A stretch of 64,000 nt of DNA from Paractinoplanes pyxinae (GTDB lineage: Bacteria; Actinomycetota; Actinomycetes; Mycobacteriales; Micromonosporaceae), in NCBI RefSeq assembly GCF_026626335.1, contig NZ_JAPNTZ010000003.1, forward strand, positions 186,001 through 250,000, given 5' to 3'. A model generated the notes under the pieces. That model was not told where the DNA came from, searched no databases, and saw only the letters and a program-made list of their open reading frames with translations. Each line of letters begins with the position of its first letter. The first letter of the stretch is position 1. Shown here in pieces: positions 17,837 to 26,370 of the stretch. A program made the translations under genes and the position numbers.

Positions 17837-18199
17837 ATGAACGGGGCGTTCGGCACGCGCAAGCACGACGAGGGTCAGGGGGTCGTGCGCATCGCCGTCC
17901 ACGGCGAGATCGACGAGGACGTGGGCGCGGCCCTGACCATGATCATCCGGAACGCGGCCGAACAGGGCGGCCTGAACACCTTGGTGGTCGACCTAGAGCG
18001 CTGCTCCTTTCTGGCCGCGGCCGGTGTCCGCAGCCTGATCGAGGGCCGCCGGGCCGCCTGGGAGTGCGGCTGCGCCTACCGGGTGATCAACGCCAACGGG
18101 ATCGTCGAGCAGGTGCTGGAGGCGGCCGGCGTACCGGAATTGAAGTCGCTCCATGCTGTGACCCTTGACACATCGAGGTGGCTCCGAGAAGGGTTGTAG
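17837..18199 (+). CDS. STAS-domain anti-sigma-factor antagonist-like protein
   Basis: A 120-aa single STAS domain (VVRIAVHGEIDEDVGAAL, then LNTLVVDLERCSFLAAAGVRSL). The phosphoacceptor position, normally Ser in DSSG, reads FLAAAG, so regulation by Ser phosphorylation is unlikely. Family members bind anti-sigma kinases. The HATPase protein encoded 88 bp upstream is an obvious candidate partner. Confidence 0.8.
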   Translation: MNGAFGTRKHDEGQGVVRIAVHGEIDEDVGAALTMIIRNAAEQGGLNTLVVDLERCSFLAAAGVRSLIEGRRAAWECGCAYRVINANGIVEQVLEAAGVPELKSLHAVTLDTSRWLREGL

Positions 18200-18218
18200 A
18201 CCCGATCGAGGAGCTTCC

Positions 18219-19649
18219 GTGGCGACTTCCGACGATGTGAGTGATGGTGCGCGGGCCTTTCCCACCCGCTATCTGCCCAGTCCCCAGATCCGAGACCTGC
18301 CCGAGGAGCCGAGCGGCTACTGGCGGCTGATCGGCCCCGGCATCATCGCCGCCGGGGTCGGGTTGGCCTCGGGCGAGTTCGTCCTCTTCCCGTACATCGC
18401 CTCGCAGGTGGGGCTGGTGTTCGTGTGGGCCGCGCTGGTCGGCCTGATCACGCAGTACTTCATCAACATGGAGATCGAGCGGTACACGCTGGCCACCGGC
18501 GAGACCGCGCTGACCGGGTTCAGCCGCTACTGGCGGCACTGGGGGCTCGTGTTCGCGATCCTCACCTACTTCGCCAACCTGTGGCCGGGGTGGGCGACCA
18601 GTTCGGCCACGCTCACGACGTACATCTTCGGCGGCAACCGCACGGTGATCGCCGTCGGCATGCTGATCGCCATCGGGCTGATCCTCACGCTGGCGCCGGT
18701 GGTCTACGTCGCGCTCGAACGGGCGCAGATGCTCAAGGTCGCGGCCGTGCTCGGGTTCTTCGTGATCGCGGCCATCTTCGCGGTCGGCGCCTCCGCCTGG
18801 AGCGACCTGCCGCAGGTGGTGACCCAGCCGCGACTGCCGATCGACGAGCTCGGCTTCGCGCTGCTGCTGGGCGCGCTCGCGTTCGCCGGGGCCGGCGGCG
18901 GGCAGAATTTGGTGCAGTCGAACTGGATCCGCGACAAGGGCTACGGCATGGGAACGTACGTGCCTCGCCTGGTCAGCCCGGTGACGGGGCAGCCCGAGGC
19001 GGAACCGAGCACGGGGTACGCCTTCGAGCCGACCGCCGACAACCTGCGGCGCTGGCGTGGCTGGTGGAAGTTCGCCAACCTCGAGCAGCTGGCCACGTTC
19101 GTGCTGATCACCTTCATCACGATCCTGTTCACCTCGCTGCTGGCCTACTCCACCGTCTACGGCCGCGACGGGCTCGAGAACAGCATCGGCTTCCTCGAGG
19201 TCGAGGGGCAGGTGCTGGCCGACCGGGTGGGCTCGTGGTTCCAGTACCTGTTCTGGATCATCGGCGCCTTCTCGCTGTTCGCGGCCGCGCTCGGCATCGT
19301 CGATTACACGAGCCGGCTGGCGGCGGACGTCATCAAGACCTCGTACGCCCGTGAGGCCAACGAGAGCAAGGTGTACGCGCTGCTGGTGTGGGGGCTCGTG
19401 CTGATCGGCATCGTCGTGCTGGTGGCCGGCTTCAGCCAGCCGATCGTCCTGCTGGTGATCTCGGCCGTGGTCGGCGGCTTCATGATGTTCATCTACTCCG
19501 GCCTGCTGATCCTCATCAACCGGCGCATCCTGCCGGCGCCGATCCGGGTCCGCGGCGTCCGGCTGGCCGCGCTCGTGTGGGCGTTCCTGTTGTTCGGCGT
19601 GCTGTCCGTCCTCACCTTCGCCGACCGCATCGGCGAAATCTTCGACTAG
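18219..19649 (+). CDS. Nramp-family transporter relative with altered metal-site motifs
   Basis: A 476-aa membrane protein with about eleven spans and the LeuT/Nramp-type opening (LIGPGIIAAGVGLASGEFVLFPYIASQVG). The canonical Nramp metal ligands, DPGN in TM1 and MPH in TM6, are not there. TM1 has ASGEF and the TM6 region has AGAGGGQNLVQSNWIRDKG. It therefore belongs to a divergent branch whose cargo may not be Mn/Fe. The chosen GTG at 18219 has GAGGAG 5 bp upstream; the longer open frame overlaps the STAS gene. Cargo unknown. Confidence 0.8.
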   Translation: MATSDDVSDGARAFPTRYLPSPQIRDLPEEPSGYWRLIGPGIIAAGVGLASGEFVLFPYIASQVGLVFVWAALVGLITQYFINMEIERYTLATGETALTGFSRYWRHWGLVFAILTYFANLWPGWATSSATLTTYIFGGNRTVIAVGMLIAIGLILTLAPVVYVALERAQMLKVAAVLGFFVIAAIFAVGASAWSDLPQVVTQPRLPIDELGFALLLGALAFAGAGGGQNLVQSNWIRDKGYGMGTYVPRLVSPVTGQPEAEPSTGYAFEPTADNLRRWRGWWKFANLEQLATFVLITFITILFTSLLAYSTVYGRDGLENSIGFLEVEGQVLADRVGSWFQYLFWIIGAFSLFAAALGIVDYTSRLAADVIKTSYAREANESKVYALLVWGLVLIGIVVLVAGFSQPIVLLVISAVVGGFMMFIYSGLLILINRRILPAPIRVRGVRLAALVWAFLLFGVLSVLTFADRIGEIFD

Positions 19650-19683
19650 TTAGAACGGCTCGGCGGCGGGTACGGGCCACGAC

Positions 19684-20733
19684 ATGCCCAAACCCGTCGC
19701 CGAACAGGTCGTCGTCATCACCGGAGCCTCGAGCGGCATCGGCCGGGCCACGGCCCTGGCCTTCGCGGCGGCCGGGGCCAAGGTCGTCTGCGCCGCCCGG
19801 TCGGCCGAGGCGCTGGACACGCTGGTCGAGCAGATCCGCGCCGGCGGCGGCCTGGCCGTGGCCGCGCCCACCGACGTGGCCGACCCGGTGCGGGTGCGGG
19901 CGCTGGCCCATCTGGCCGAGCAGACGTACGGCCGCATCGACACCTGGGTCAACAACGCCGCCGTCGGCGTGTGGGGCCGGGTCGAGGACGTCACCGACGA
20001 GGAGTTCGACCGGGTGCTGCGGGTCAACTTCCTGGGCCAGGTGCACGGCGTGCACGCCGCCCTGCCCGCGCTCCGGCGGGCCGGCGGGGGCGCGATCATC
20101 GGCGTCGTGTCGGTCGAGGGCGTCCGCGCCGTCCCGCTGCAGGGGCCGTACACGGCCAGCAAGTTCGCGCTGCGCGCCTTCTACGACACCTTGCGGATGG
20201 AACTGGCTCAGGAGGGCTCGCCGATCGGGGTCACCTCGATCCTGCCCGCGTCCATCGCCACCCCGTTCTTCGAGCACGCCCGCAACAAGCTCGGCGGCGC
20301 CATGGCCAAGCCGCCCCCGCCGGTCTACGCGCCCGAGGTCGTCGCACGCAGCATCGTCCACGCGGCGGCTCACCCGGGGCGCGAGATCCTGGTCGGCGGG
20401 GCCGCCGCGGCCTTCACCCTGGCCCAGCGGCTGTCCCCGGCGCTGACCGACGCGGTGCTGTCGATCCGCCGATTGGGCGAGGGCTCGCAGCGCACCGGCC
20501 GCCCGGACAACGGCGTCGACAACCTCGACGCCCCGCTCGACGGCCCGGGCCGGATCTGGGGCGCCTTCCCGGGCCGGGTGCTGCGGCACAGCGCCTTCAC
20601 GAGCCTGATCGGCCACCTCCCGCGCCCGGCCGAGCTCCTGACCACGGCCGTGCGCCGGCTCCAAGCCGCACCGGCGCCGGGCAGTCGTGTTTCCGGCACC
20701 CGGGACACCGCGGCCCGGGGCGGTCGTGCCTGA
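19684..20733 (+). CDS. SDR-family oxidoreductase with C-terminal extension
   Basis: A 349-aa NAD(P)-dependent oxidoreductase. The cofactor motif TGASSGIG is at residues 14-21, followed by NNAAVGVWG, the catalytic Ser in VVSVEG and the PYTASK catalytic pair. The extra ~100 residues after the core (from about 245) resemble the extended classical SDRs often annotated as membrane-associated. The start follows the Nramp-like stop by 34 bp. Substrate unknown. Confidence 0.88.
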   Translation: MPKPVAEQVVVITGASSGIGRATALAFAAAGAKVVCAARSAEALDTLVEQIRAGGGLAVAAPTDVADPVRVRALAHLAEQTYGRIDTWVNNAAVGVWGRVEDVTDEEFDRVLRVNFLGQVHGVHAALPALRRAGGGAIIGVVSVEGVRAVPLQGPYTASKFALRAFYDTLRMELAQEGSPIGVTSILPASIATPFFEHARNKLGGAMAKPPPPVYAPEVVARSIVHAAAHPGREILVGGAAAAFTLAQRLSPALTDAVLSIRRLGEGSQRTGRPDNGVDNLDAPLDGPGRIWGAFPGRVLRHSAFTSLIGHLPRPAELLTTAVRRLQAAPAPGSRVSGTRDTAARGGRA

Positions 20734-20743
20734 CAATGCCGGT

Positions 20744-21637
20744 ATGCGGGTGCGCGTGGAGCGGGTGTCTTCGCTGATCTTCGACGACGGGTCGCCGGTG
20801 CGGGCGGCGTCGGCCGTCGCGCCCTTCGGGGGCGGGTGGCTGGTCGTGCAGGACGACGCGACGCACGCGGCCTGGGTGCGCGGGGACTCGGTCACGCCGG
20901 TGCGGGTCGTCGCTCCGGTCGACGGGCTCGAGGTGTTCAGCTCGGTTGCGGGCACCAAGCACCTCAAGCCCGACTTCGAGGCGGCCTGCCCGCTGCCCAC
21001 GGGTGGCGTGCTGCTGCTCGGCTCAGGTTCGACGGCCGCCCGGACGCGGGTCGCGCTGGTCACCCCGGACGAAACGGTGGTGGCCGACCTGCCGGCGCTC
21101 TACTCGGCGGTGGCGGGCCGGCTCGGGATCCACGCGGACCAGCTCAACCTGGAGGGCGCCTGCCTGGCCGGCGACCGGTTGCGCTGGTTCCAGCGCGGCA
21201 ACTCGGCGGCCGGGGTGCCCAGCGCGTCGGTCGACGTGGATCTCGCCGCCCTGCTGCGGGTGACGGCGGGCGGGCCGGCCGAGCCGATCGGCATTTCCGG
21301 CGTACGCCGATACGACCTCGGCCTCGCCCGGGGTGTCGCCCTGGCCGTCACCGACGCCGTGACCCTGCCGGACGGGCGGGTGCTGATCAGCGCGGCCGCC
21401 GAGGACACCCCGAACGCGGTCGACGACGGGCCGGTCGTGGGCGCGGCGCTCGCCCTGCTCGACGACGAGACGGTGGTGGCGGTGGCCGAACTGCCCGCGA
21501 CCGACGGGGTGGCGCCCAAGGTCGAGGGGCTGGCGGTGCGCGAGGCGAGCCCGGACGGAGTGCGGCTGCTGGCCGTCGTCGATGTCGACGATCCGCTCGT
21601 ACCGTCGCAGGCGCTGGAGATCACCCTGCAGTGGTAA
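20744..21637 (+). CDS. Conserved hypothetical protein, beta-propeller-like
   Basis: A 297-aa soluble protein with repeated beta-strand blocks (GGGWLVVQDDATHAAW, GGVLLLGSGS, AGDRLRWFQRG, DGRVLISAAA), which look like propeller blades, and a conserved GTKHLKPDFEAA segment. No signal peptide. The frame is open upstream, but that region belongs to the SDR gene in another frame. The ATG at 20744 lies 10 bp after the SDR stop, suggesting co-transcription. No function assigned. Confidence 0.7.
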   Translation: MRVRVERVSSLIFDDGSPVRAASAVAPFGGGWLVVQDDATHAAWVRGDSVTPVRVVAPVDGLEVFSSVAGTKHLKPDFEAACPLPTGGVLLLGSGSTAARTRVALVTPDETVVADLPALYSAVAGRLGIHADQLNLEGACLAGDRLRWFQRGNSAAGVPSASVDVDLAALLRVTAGGPAEPIGISGVRRYDLGLARGVALAVTDAVTLPDGRVLISAAAEDTPNAVDDGPVVGAALALLDDETVVAVAELPATDGVAPKVEGLAVREASPDGVRLLAVVDVDDPLVPSQALEITLQW

Positions 21638-21718
21638 GGGACTCACGTCTGATCCGGCCGGAAGTGGGTAACCGCCTGACTTCGTGGAAGATCACTGAGA
21701 GAGACGAGTAGCCGCACC

Positions 21719-23824
21719 ATGAAGATCTGGCCTGGTTCGCCGTATCCGCTGGGCGCCTCCTACGACGGTGGCGGCACGAACTTCGCCCTGTTCTCGGAGG
21801 TCGCCGAGCGCGTCGAGCTGTGCCTGTTCGACGACGACGGCACCGAGACGCGCATCGACCTGCCCGAGCGCGAGGCGATGGTGTGGCACGGCTATCTGCC
21901 GCGGATCGTCCCGGGGCAGCGTTACGGCTACCGTGTGCACGGCCCGTACGACCCGGCCAACGGGTTGCGGTGCAACCCGAACAAGCTGCTGCTCGACCCG
22001 TACGCGAAAGCAATCGAAGGTCACAACGACTGGAACGAGGCGCTGTTCTCGTACCGGTTCGACGACCCCGGCGCCTTCAACGACGACGACTCGGCCCCTT
22101 ACGCGATGAAGTCGGTCGTGGTGAACCCGTTCTTCGACTGGGCCAACGACACCCCGCTGCGCATCCCGTTCCACCAGACGGTGATCTACGAGGCGCACGT
22201 CAAGGGCATGACCGAGCGGCACCCCAAGATCCCCGAGGACGTCCGGGGCACGTACTCGGGCCTGGCCCACCCGGCGATGATCAAGCACTTCAAGGATCTG
22301 GGCGTCACCGCCGTCGAGCTGATGCCGGTGCACCAGTTCGTGCACGACAGCAACCTGGTCGAGCGCGGCCTGCGCAACTACTGGGGCTACAACACCATCG
22401 GCTTCTTCGCCCCGCACAACGACTACGCCTCGTTCGGCGGCCGCGGCGGCCAGGTGCAGGAGTTCAAGTCGATGGTCAAGGCCCTGCACGCGGCGGGCAT
22501 CGAGGTCATCCTGGACGTGGTCTACAACCACACCGCCGAGGGCAACCACCTCGGGCCCACGCTGTCGTTCAAGGGCATCGACAACCCGGCCTACTACCGG
22601 CTCGTCGGAGAGGACAAGCAGTACTACTACGACACGACCGGCACCGGGAACAGCCTGAACGTCCGGCACCACGAGTCGCTGCGGCTGATCATGGACTCGC
22701 TGCGCTACTGGGTGACCGAGATGCACGTCGACGGCTTCCGGTTCGACCTGGCGGCCTCCCTGGCCCGCGACTTCCACGAGGTCAACCGGCTGGCCGCGTT
22801 CTTCGACCTGGTCAACCAGGACCCGATCGTCTCGCAGGTCAAGCTCATCGCCGAGCCGTGGGACGTGGGCGACGGCGGCTACCAGGTCGGCGGCTTCCCG
22901 CCGTTGTGGACCGAGTGGAACGGCAAGTACCGCGACAGCGTCCGGGACTTCTGGCGCGGCGAGCCGGCCTCGCTGGGCGAGTTCGCCTCGCGGTTCGCGG
23001 GCAGTTCCGACCTGTACGAGATCGACGGGCGGCGGCCCATCGCGTCGATCAACTTCGTCACCGCGCACGACGGCTTCACGCTGAACGACCTGGTGTCGTA
23101 CAACGAGAAGCACAACGAGGCCAACGGCGAGGACAACCGGGACGGCGAGAGCCACAACCGCTCGTGGAACAGCGGGGCCGAGGGCCCGACCGACGACTCC
23201 GAGATCGTGCAGCTGCGGGAGCGGCAGAAGCGCAACTTCCTGGCCACTTTGCTGCTGTCGCAGGGCGTGCCGATGATCGCGCACGGCGACGAGCTGGGCC
23301 GCACCCAGGGCGGCAACAACAACGTCTACGCCCAGGACAGCGAGATCAGCTGGATCGACTGGGCCGACGCCCGCAACCACGACGTGACGACCGTCTTCAC
23401 CCGGCAGCTGACCCGGCTGCGGGCCGAGCACCCGATCTTCCGCCGCCGCCGCTTCTTCACCGGCGCCCCGGCGGGCGACTCGAAGCTGCCCGACATCGCC
23501 TGGCTGCGGCTGGACGGCACGCCCATGCGCGACGAGGACTGGTCGCCCGAGGCCTCCCGTACGGTGGCGGTGTTTCTCAACGGCCACGGCATCCCGGAGT
23601 CGGACGCGCTGGGCGAGGCCATCGTGGACGACTCGTTCCTGACGCTGTTCAACCCGTCGCACGAGGACGTCGAGTTCACCCTGCCCGAGCCCGCCTTCGG
23701 ACAGGCCTGGGAGATCACCGTCGACACGGCCGACCCGCTGCTGGCCAACGCGGGCACGGTCAAGGCGCAGGAGGGCGTCCGGGTTCCCGCCCACGCCATG
23801 CTCGTGCTCCGCTGCCAGTACTAA
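21719..23824 (+). CDS. glgX: Glycogen debranching enzyme GlgX (isoamylase type)
   Basis: A 701-aa GH13 enzyme that hydrolyses alpha-1,6 branches of glycogen limit dextrins. The N-terminal CBM48-like domain (YPLGASYDGGGTNFALFSE) precedes the TIM barrel with region I DVVYNHT, region II GFRFDLAAS (nucleophile Asp), region III IAEPWD (acid/base Glu) and region IV TAHDGF. The length matches GlgX. Its TAA overlaps by 4 bp the stop of the convergent MFS-UspA gene. Cytosolic. Confidence 0.95.
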   Translation: MKIWPGSPYPLGASYDGGGTNFALFSEVAERVELCLFDDDGTETRIDLPEREAMVWHGYLPRIVPGQRYGYRVHGPYDPANGLRCNPNKLLLDPYAKAIEGHNDWNEALFSYRFDDPGAFNDDDSAPYAMKSVVVNPFFDWANDTPLRIPFHQTVIYEAHVKGMTERHPKIPEDVRGTYSGLAHPAMIKHFKDLGVTAVELMPVHQFVHDSNLVERGLRNYWGYNTIGFFAPHNDYASFGGRGGQVQEFKSMVKALHAAGIEVILDVVYNHTAEGNHLGPTLSFKGIDNPAYYRLVGEDKQYYYDTTGTGNSLNVRHHESLRLIMDSLRYWVTEMHVDGFRFDLAASLARDFHEVNRLAAFFDLVNQDPIVSQVKLIAEPWDVGDGGYQVGGFPPLWTEWNGKYRDSVRDFWRGEPASLGEFASRFAGSSDLYEIDGRRPIASINFVTAHDGFTLNDLVSYNEKHNEANGEDNRDGESHNRSWNSGAEGPTDDSEIVQLRERQKRNFLATLLLSQGVPMIAHGDELGRTQGGNNNVYAQDSEISWIDWADARNHDVTTVFTRQLTRLRAEHPIFRRRRFFTGAPAGDSKLPDIAWLRLDGTPMRDEDWSPEASRTVAVFLNGHGIPESDALGEAIVDDSFLTLFNPSHEDVEFTLPEPAFGQAWEITVDTADPLLANAGTVKAQEGVRVPAHAMLVLRCQY

Positions 23825-25710
23825 GTGGTCGGTTCGGACCGGCTGGGTTTGTCGTCCGCACTGAACAGGCGCTCCTCGTCGAGCGCCGAGGTCTGCACCA
23901 CCAGCACGTCGCAGACCGCGTTGCGGACGACCCCGGCCGGCACCGAGCCCAGCAGCTGCCCCTGGCTGGCGCCGAGGCCGCGGTTGCCGACCACGATCAG
24001 GTTGGCCGGGTTGTTGCCGACGGTGTCGAGCAGGGCCTGGGCCGGGTCGCCGCGGACCAGCAGCTGCTCGATGTAGCGGGCCCGTTCGCGGGTCAGCCCG
24101 GTGACCGACTGGCTCAGCGCCTGACGGGCCGCGGCGGCGCCGTACAGGTCGCGGTGCACGCCCTCGGCGGCGCCGGTGGCCGGTGAGTCGTCGTCGTCCC
24201 GGTACGCCGTGACGACGACCAGACGGGCCTGGGCGGCCTGCGCGACCTCGGCCGCTCGGTCCACGGCGTACAGGGAAGTGGCCGTGCCGTCGGAACCGAC
24301 CACGACCCGGTCGTAGACGGTGATGCTGCGCCGGCCGCCGAGCGGGACGATCGGGGACTCGTCGGCCTCGGCCGGCGGGTTGACCCACAGCATCGCCACG
24401 GCGCCGATGCCGAGCAGGACGCCGGCCAGGGTGATCGCGTTGCTGCCCTTGCCGCCCAGCCAGTGCTCGTAGATCCAGCCGAAGGTGACCGTCTGCACGA
24501 GCATCGGCACCACGATCATCATGTTCAGGATGCCCATGTAGACGCCGGTGCGCTTGGCCGGCACCATGCTGGCCACCATCAGGTACGGGATGCCGACCGC
24601 GCTGGCCCAGAAGATGCCGACGCCGATCATCGGCACCAGCGCCGTGTACTGGTTGTCGATGCGGGCCAGCCAGACCAGCGACAACGCGGCCAGGCCGAGC
24701 GCGATGGCGTGCACCCGCTTGGCCCCGATCCGCTGGGCGAAGCCGACCAGGAACAGCGCCGACACCATGGTCACGAAGTTGTAGGCGGCGTTCTGCAGGC
24801 CGCTCCAGCCGATGGCGTCGTCCCAGGCCGGGCCGCCCTGCTCGGGGTTGGCGCCGAACACCGTCTCGCCCAGGCTGACCGCCAGGAACTGCCAGTAGAT
24901 GAACATGGCGTACCACTGGAAGGCGAAGACCACGCCGATCTTGTGCATGGCCACCGGCATCGACCGGACGGCGTCGGCGATCTCGCGGACGGCCGGGCCG
25001 AGGCCCTTGGGCGCCGCCTGCATCTCGGCCAGTTCCTCGTCCGTGGGCTTGATTTCCTTCGTACGGGCCATGGCCGTGAGCACCGTGAGCAGGATGCACA
25101 CCGTGCCGATCATGAAGCAGACGAACATCCAGTACGGGACGCCGTTGCCCGCCTCCTCCTGCAGCGCCGACACCTTCTGCAGCGCGAACAGCGACACGTT
25201 GGCCAGCACCGCGCCGGCGCCGGTGAACATGCTCTGGGTCAGGAAGCCCCGCGCGAGCTGGGATTTCGGCAGCCGGTCGGAGATGAAGGCCCGGTACGGC
25301 TCCATCGAGGTGTTGTTGCCCGCGTCGAGCAGCCAGAAGCAGATCACGCCGAGCCAGAGCACCCCGACGAAGGGGAACAGGAACAGGATCACCGCGCACA
25401 GCAGCGCGCCCGCGACGATGAACGGCCGCCGGCGTCCGAAGCGGGGATGCCAGGTGCGGTCGCTGATCGCCCCGATCAGCGGCTGGATGAGCAGACCGGT
25501 GACGGGCCCGGCCAGGTTCAGGATCGGCAGCTGCTCGGGATCGGCCCCGATCAGCAGGAACAGCGGGTTCACCGCGGACTGGGTGAGGCCGAAGCTGAAC
25601 TGGACCCCGAAGAAGCCGAGGTTCATCAGCAGCAGGGCTCGGCCCGTCATCAGCGGTTTGTGTTCGGCCCCGGGTTCCGTGGTGACGGTGTCCGACGTCG
25701 TGGTGGTCAT
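23821..25710 (-). CDS. Sugar transporter (GPH/SUC-type MFS) fused to a UspA domain
   Basis: A 629-aa fusion. Residues 1-455 form a twelve-span MFS of the glycoside/sucrose-maltose symporter type (QSAVNPLFLLIG, WHPRFGRRRPFIVAG). Residues about 470-610 are a complete universal-stress domain with the ATP-binding signature VGNRGLG followed by GSVPAGVV. The domain order puts UspA in the cytosol at the C-terminus, where it could sense ATP or energy status and gate uptake; that is inference. It is convergent with glgX, fitting alpha-glucan/maltodextrin metabolism. A CRP/FNR-like palindrome lies 29 bp upstream of its ATG. Confidence 0.88.
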   Translation of the reverse strand: MTTTTSDTVTTEPGAEHKPLMTGRALLLMNLGFFGVQFSFGLTQSAVNPLFLLIGADPEQLPILNLAGPVTGLLIQPLIGAISDRTWHPRFGRRRPFIVAGALLCAVILFLFPFVGVLWLGVICFWLLDAGNNTSMEPYRAFISDRLPKSQLARGFLTQSMFTGAGAVLANVSLFALQKVSALQEEAGNGVPYWMFVCFMIGTVCILLTVLTAMARTKEIKPTDEELAEMQAAPKGLGPAVREIADAVRSMPVAMHKIGVVFAFQWYAMFIYWQFLAVSLGETVFGANPEQGGPAWDDAIGWSGLQNAAYNFVTMVSALFLVGFAQRIGAKRVHAIALGLAALSLVWLARIDNQYTALVPMIGVGIFWASAVGIPYLMVASMVPAKRTGVYMGILNMMIVVPMLVQTVTFGWIYEHWLGGKGSNAITLAGVLLGIGAVAMLWVNPPAEADESPIVPLGGRRSITVYDRVVVGSDGTATSLYAVDRAAEVAQAAQARLVVVTAYRDDDDSPATGAAEGVHRDLYGAAAARQALSQSVTGLTRERARYIEQLLVRGDPAQALLDTVGNNPANLIVVGNRGLGASQGQLLGSVPAGVVRNAVCDVLVVQTSALDEERLFSADDKPSRSEPTT

Positions 25711-25738
25711 GGCCGCGACCTCCCGTTCCTCACTGGAG

Positions 25739-25752
25739 GTGATCTAGATCAC
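25739..25752. promoter_or_regulatory. CRP/FNR-type palindrome between divergent USP genes
   Basis: GTGATCTAGATCAC is a perfect 14-bp palindrome. It matches the CRP core GTGA-N6-TCAC and resembles the FNR core TGAT-N4-ATCA. It lies between the MFS-UspA gene (minus) and a single-domain UspA gene (plus), so one regulator could control both. Confidence 0.5.
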
Positions 25753-25890
25753 ACACTCCGTCACCGACGCTAAACCGATCCGGAGCACCCCGCAACCAGA
25801 GATGTCGATAAGCGCATCTGTCTGCGGTTTGGTCGGCCGGCATTGCTCAGGCGAGGTCGCGCGTCCTGTAATCAGCGACGGAGGTGTGTG

Positions 25891-26322
25891 ATGAGCGGAT
25901 GGACGACGATCGTGGTCGGCGTCGACGGATCGCCCGGCAGTCGCAAGGCCCTGACCTGGGCGGCCGCCGAGGCCGCGGATCACGGCGCCGACCTGCTCGT
26001 GCTCAACGTCTGGGAGCACACGCTGCTCCCGCCGGCCGGCAGCGTCAGCGTGTCCGAGCACATGGTGCCCGAGCCGAGCCAGACCACGACCGAGGAGCTG
26101 CTCCAGCTGATCAAGGAGGAGCTGGGCGAGAGCCCGCCGGTGCCGGTCAAGGCGCACGTGCGGCAGGGGCGGCCGGCCAAGGTGCTGATCGACGAGTCGC
26201 AGGGGGCCGATCTGCTGGTGGTCGGCCATCGCGGGCACGGGGGCTTCGCCGGGCTGGTGCTCGGGTCGGTCAGCCAGCACGTGGCCGCGTACGCGAAATG
26301 CCCCGTCACCGTCGTGCGCTGA
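25891..26322 (+). CDS. Universal stress protein, single UspA domain
   Basis: A 143-aa UspA with N-terminal VVGVDGSPGSRKAL and C-terminal ATP-binding motif GHRGHGG...GSVSQHV, so it is predicted to be an ATP-binding class member. GGAGG lies 6 bp before the ATG. It is transcribed away from the MFS-UspA fusion across the shared palindrome. Confidence 0.92.
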   Translation: MSGWTTIVVGVDGSPGSRKALTWAAAEAADHGADLLVLNVWEHTLLPPAGSVSVSEHMVPEPSQTTTEELLQLIKEELGESPPVPVKAHVRQGRPAKVLIDESQGADLLVVGHRGHGGFAGLVLGSVSQHVAAYAKCPVTVVR

Positions 26323-26370
26323 CCCCGGCCTGACCGGGAGCGGGGCGCTCGCGGGCATAGGGTGAGCGTC

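Noticed and set aside
26324..26350. Hairpin after the UspA gene as terminator
   Set aside because: Only about five paired bases in a GC-rich context; too weak to call.
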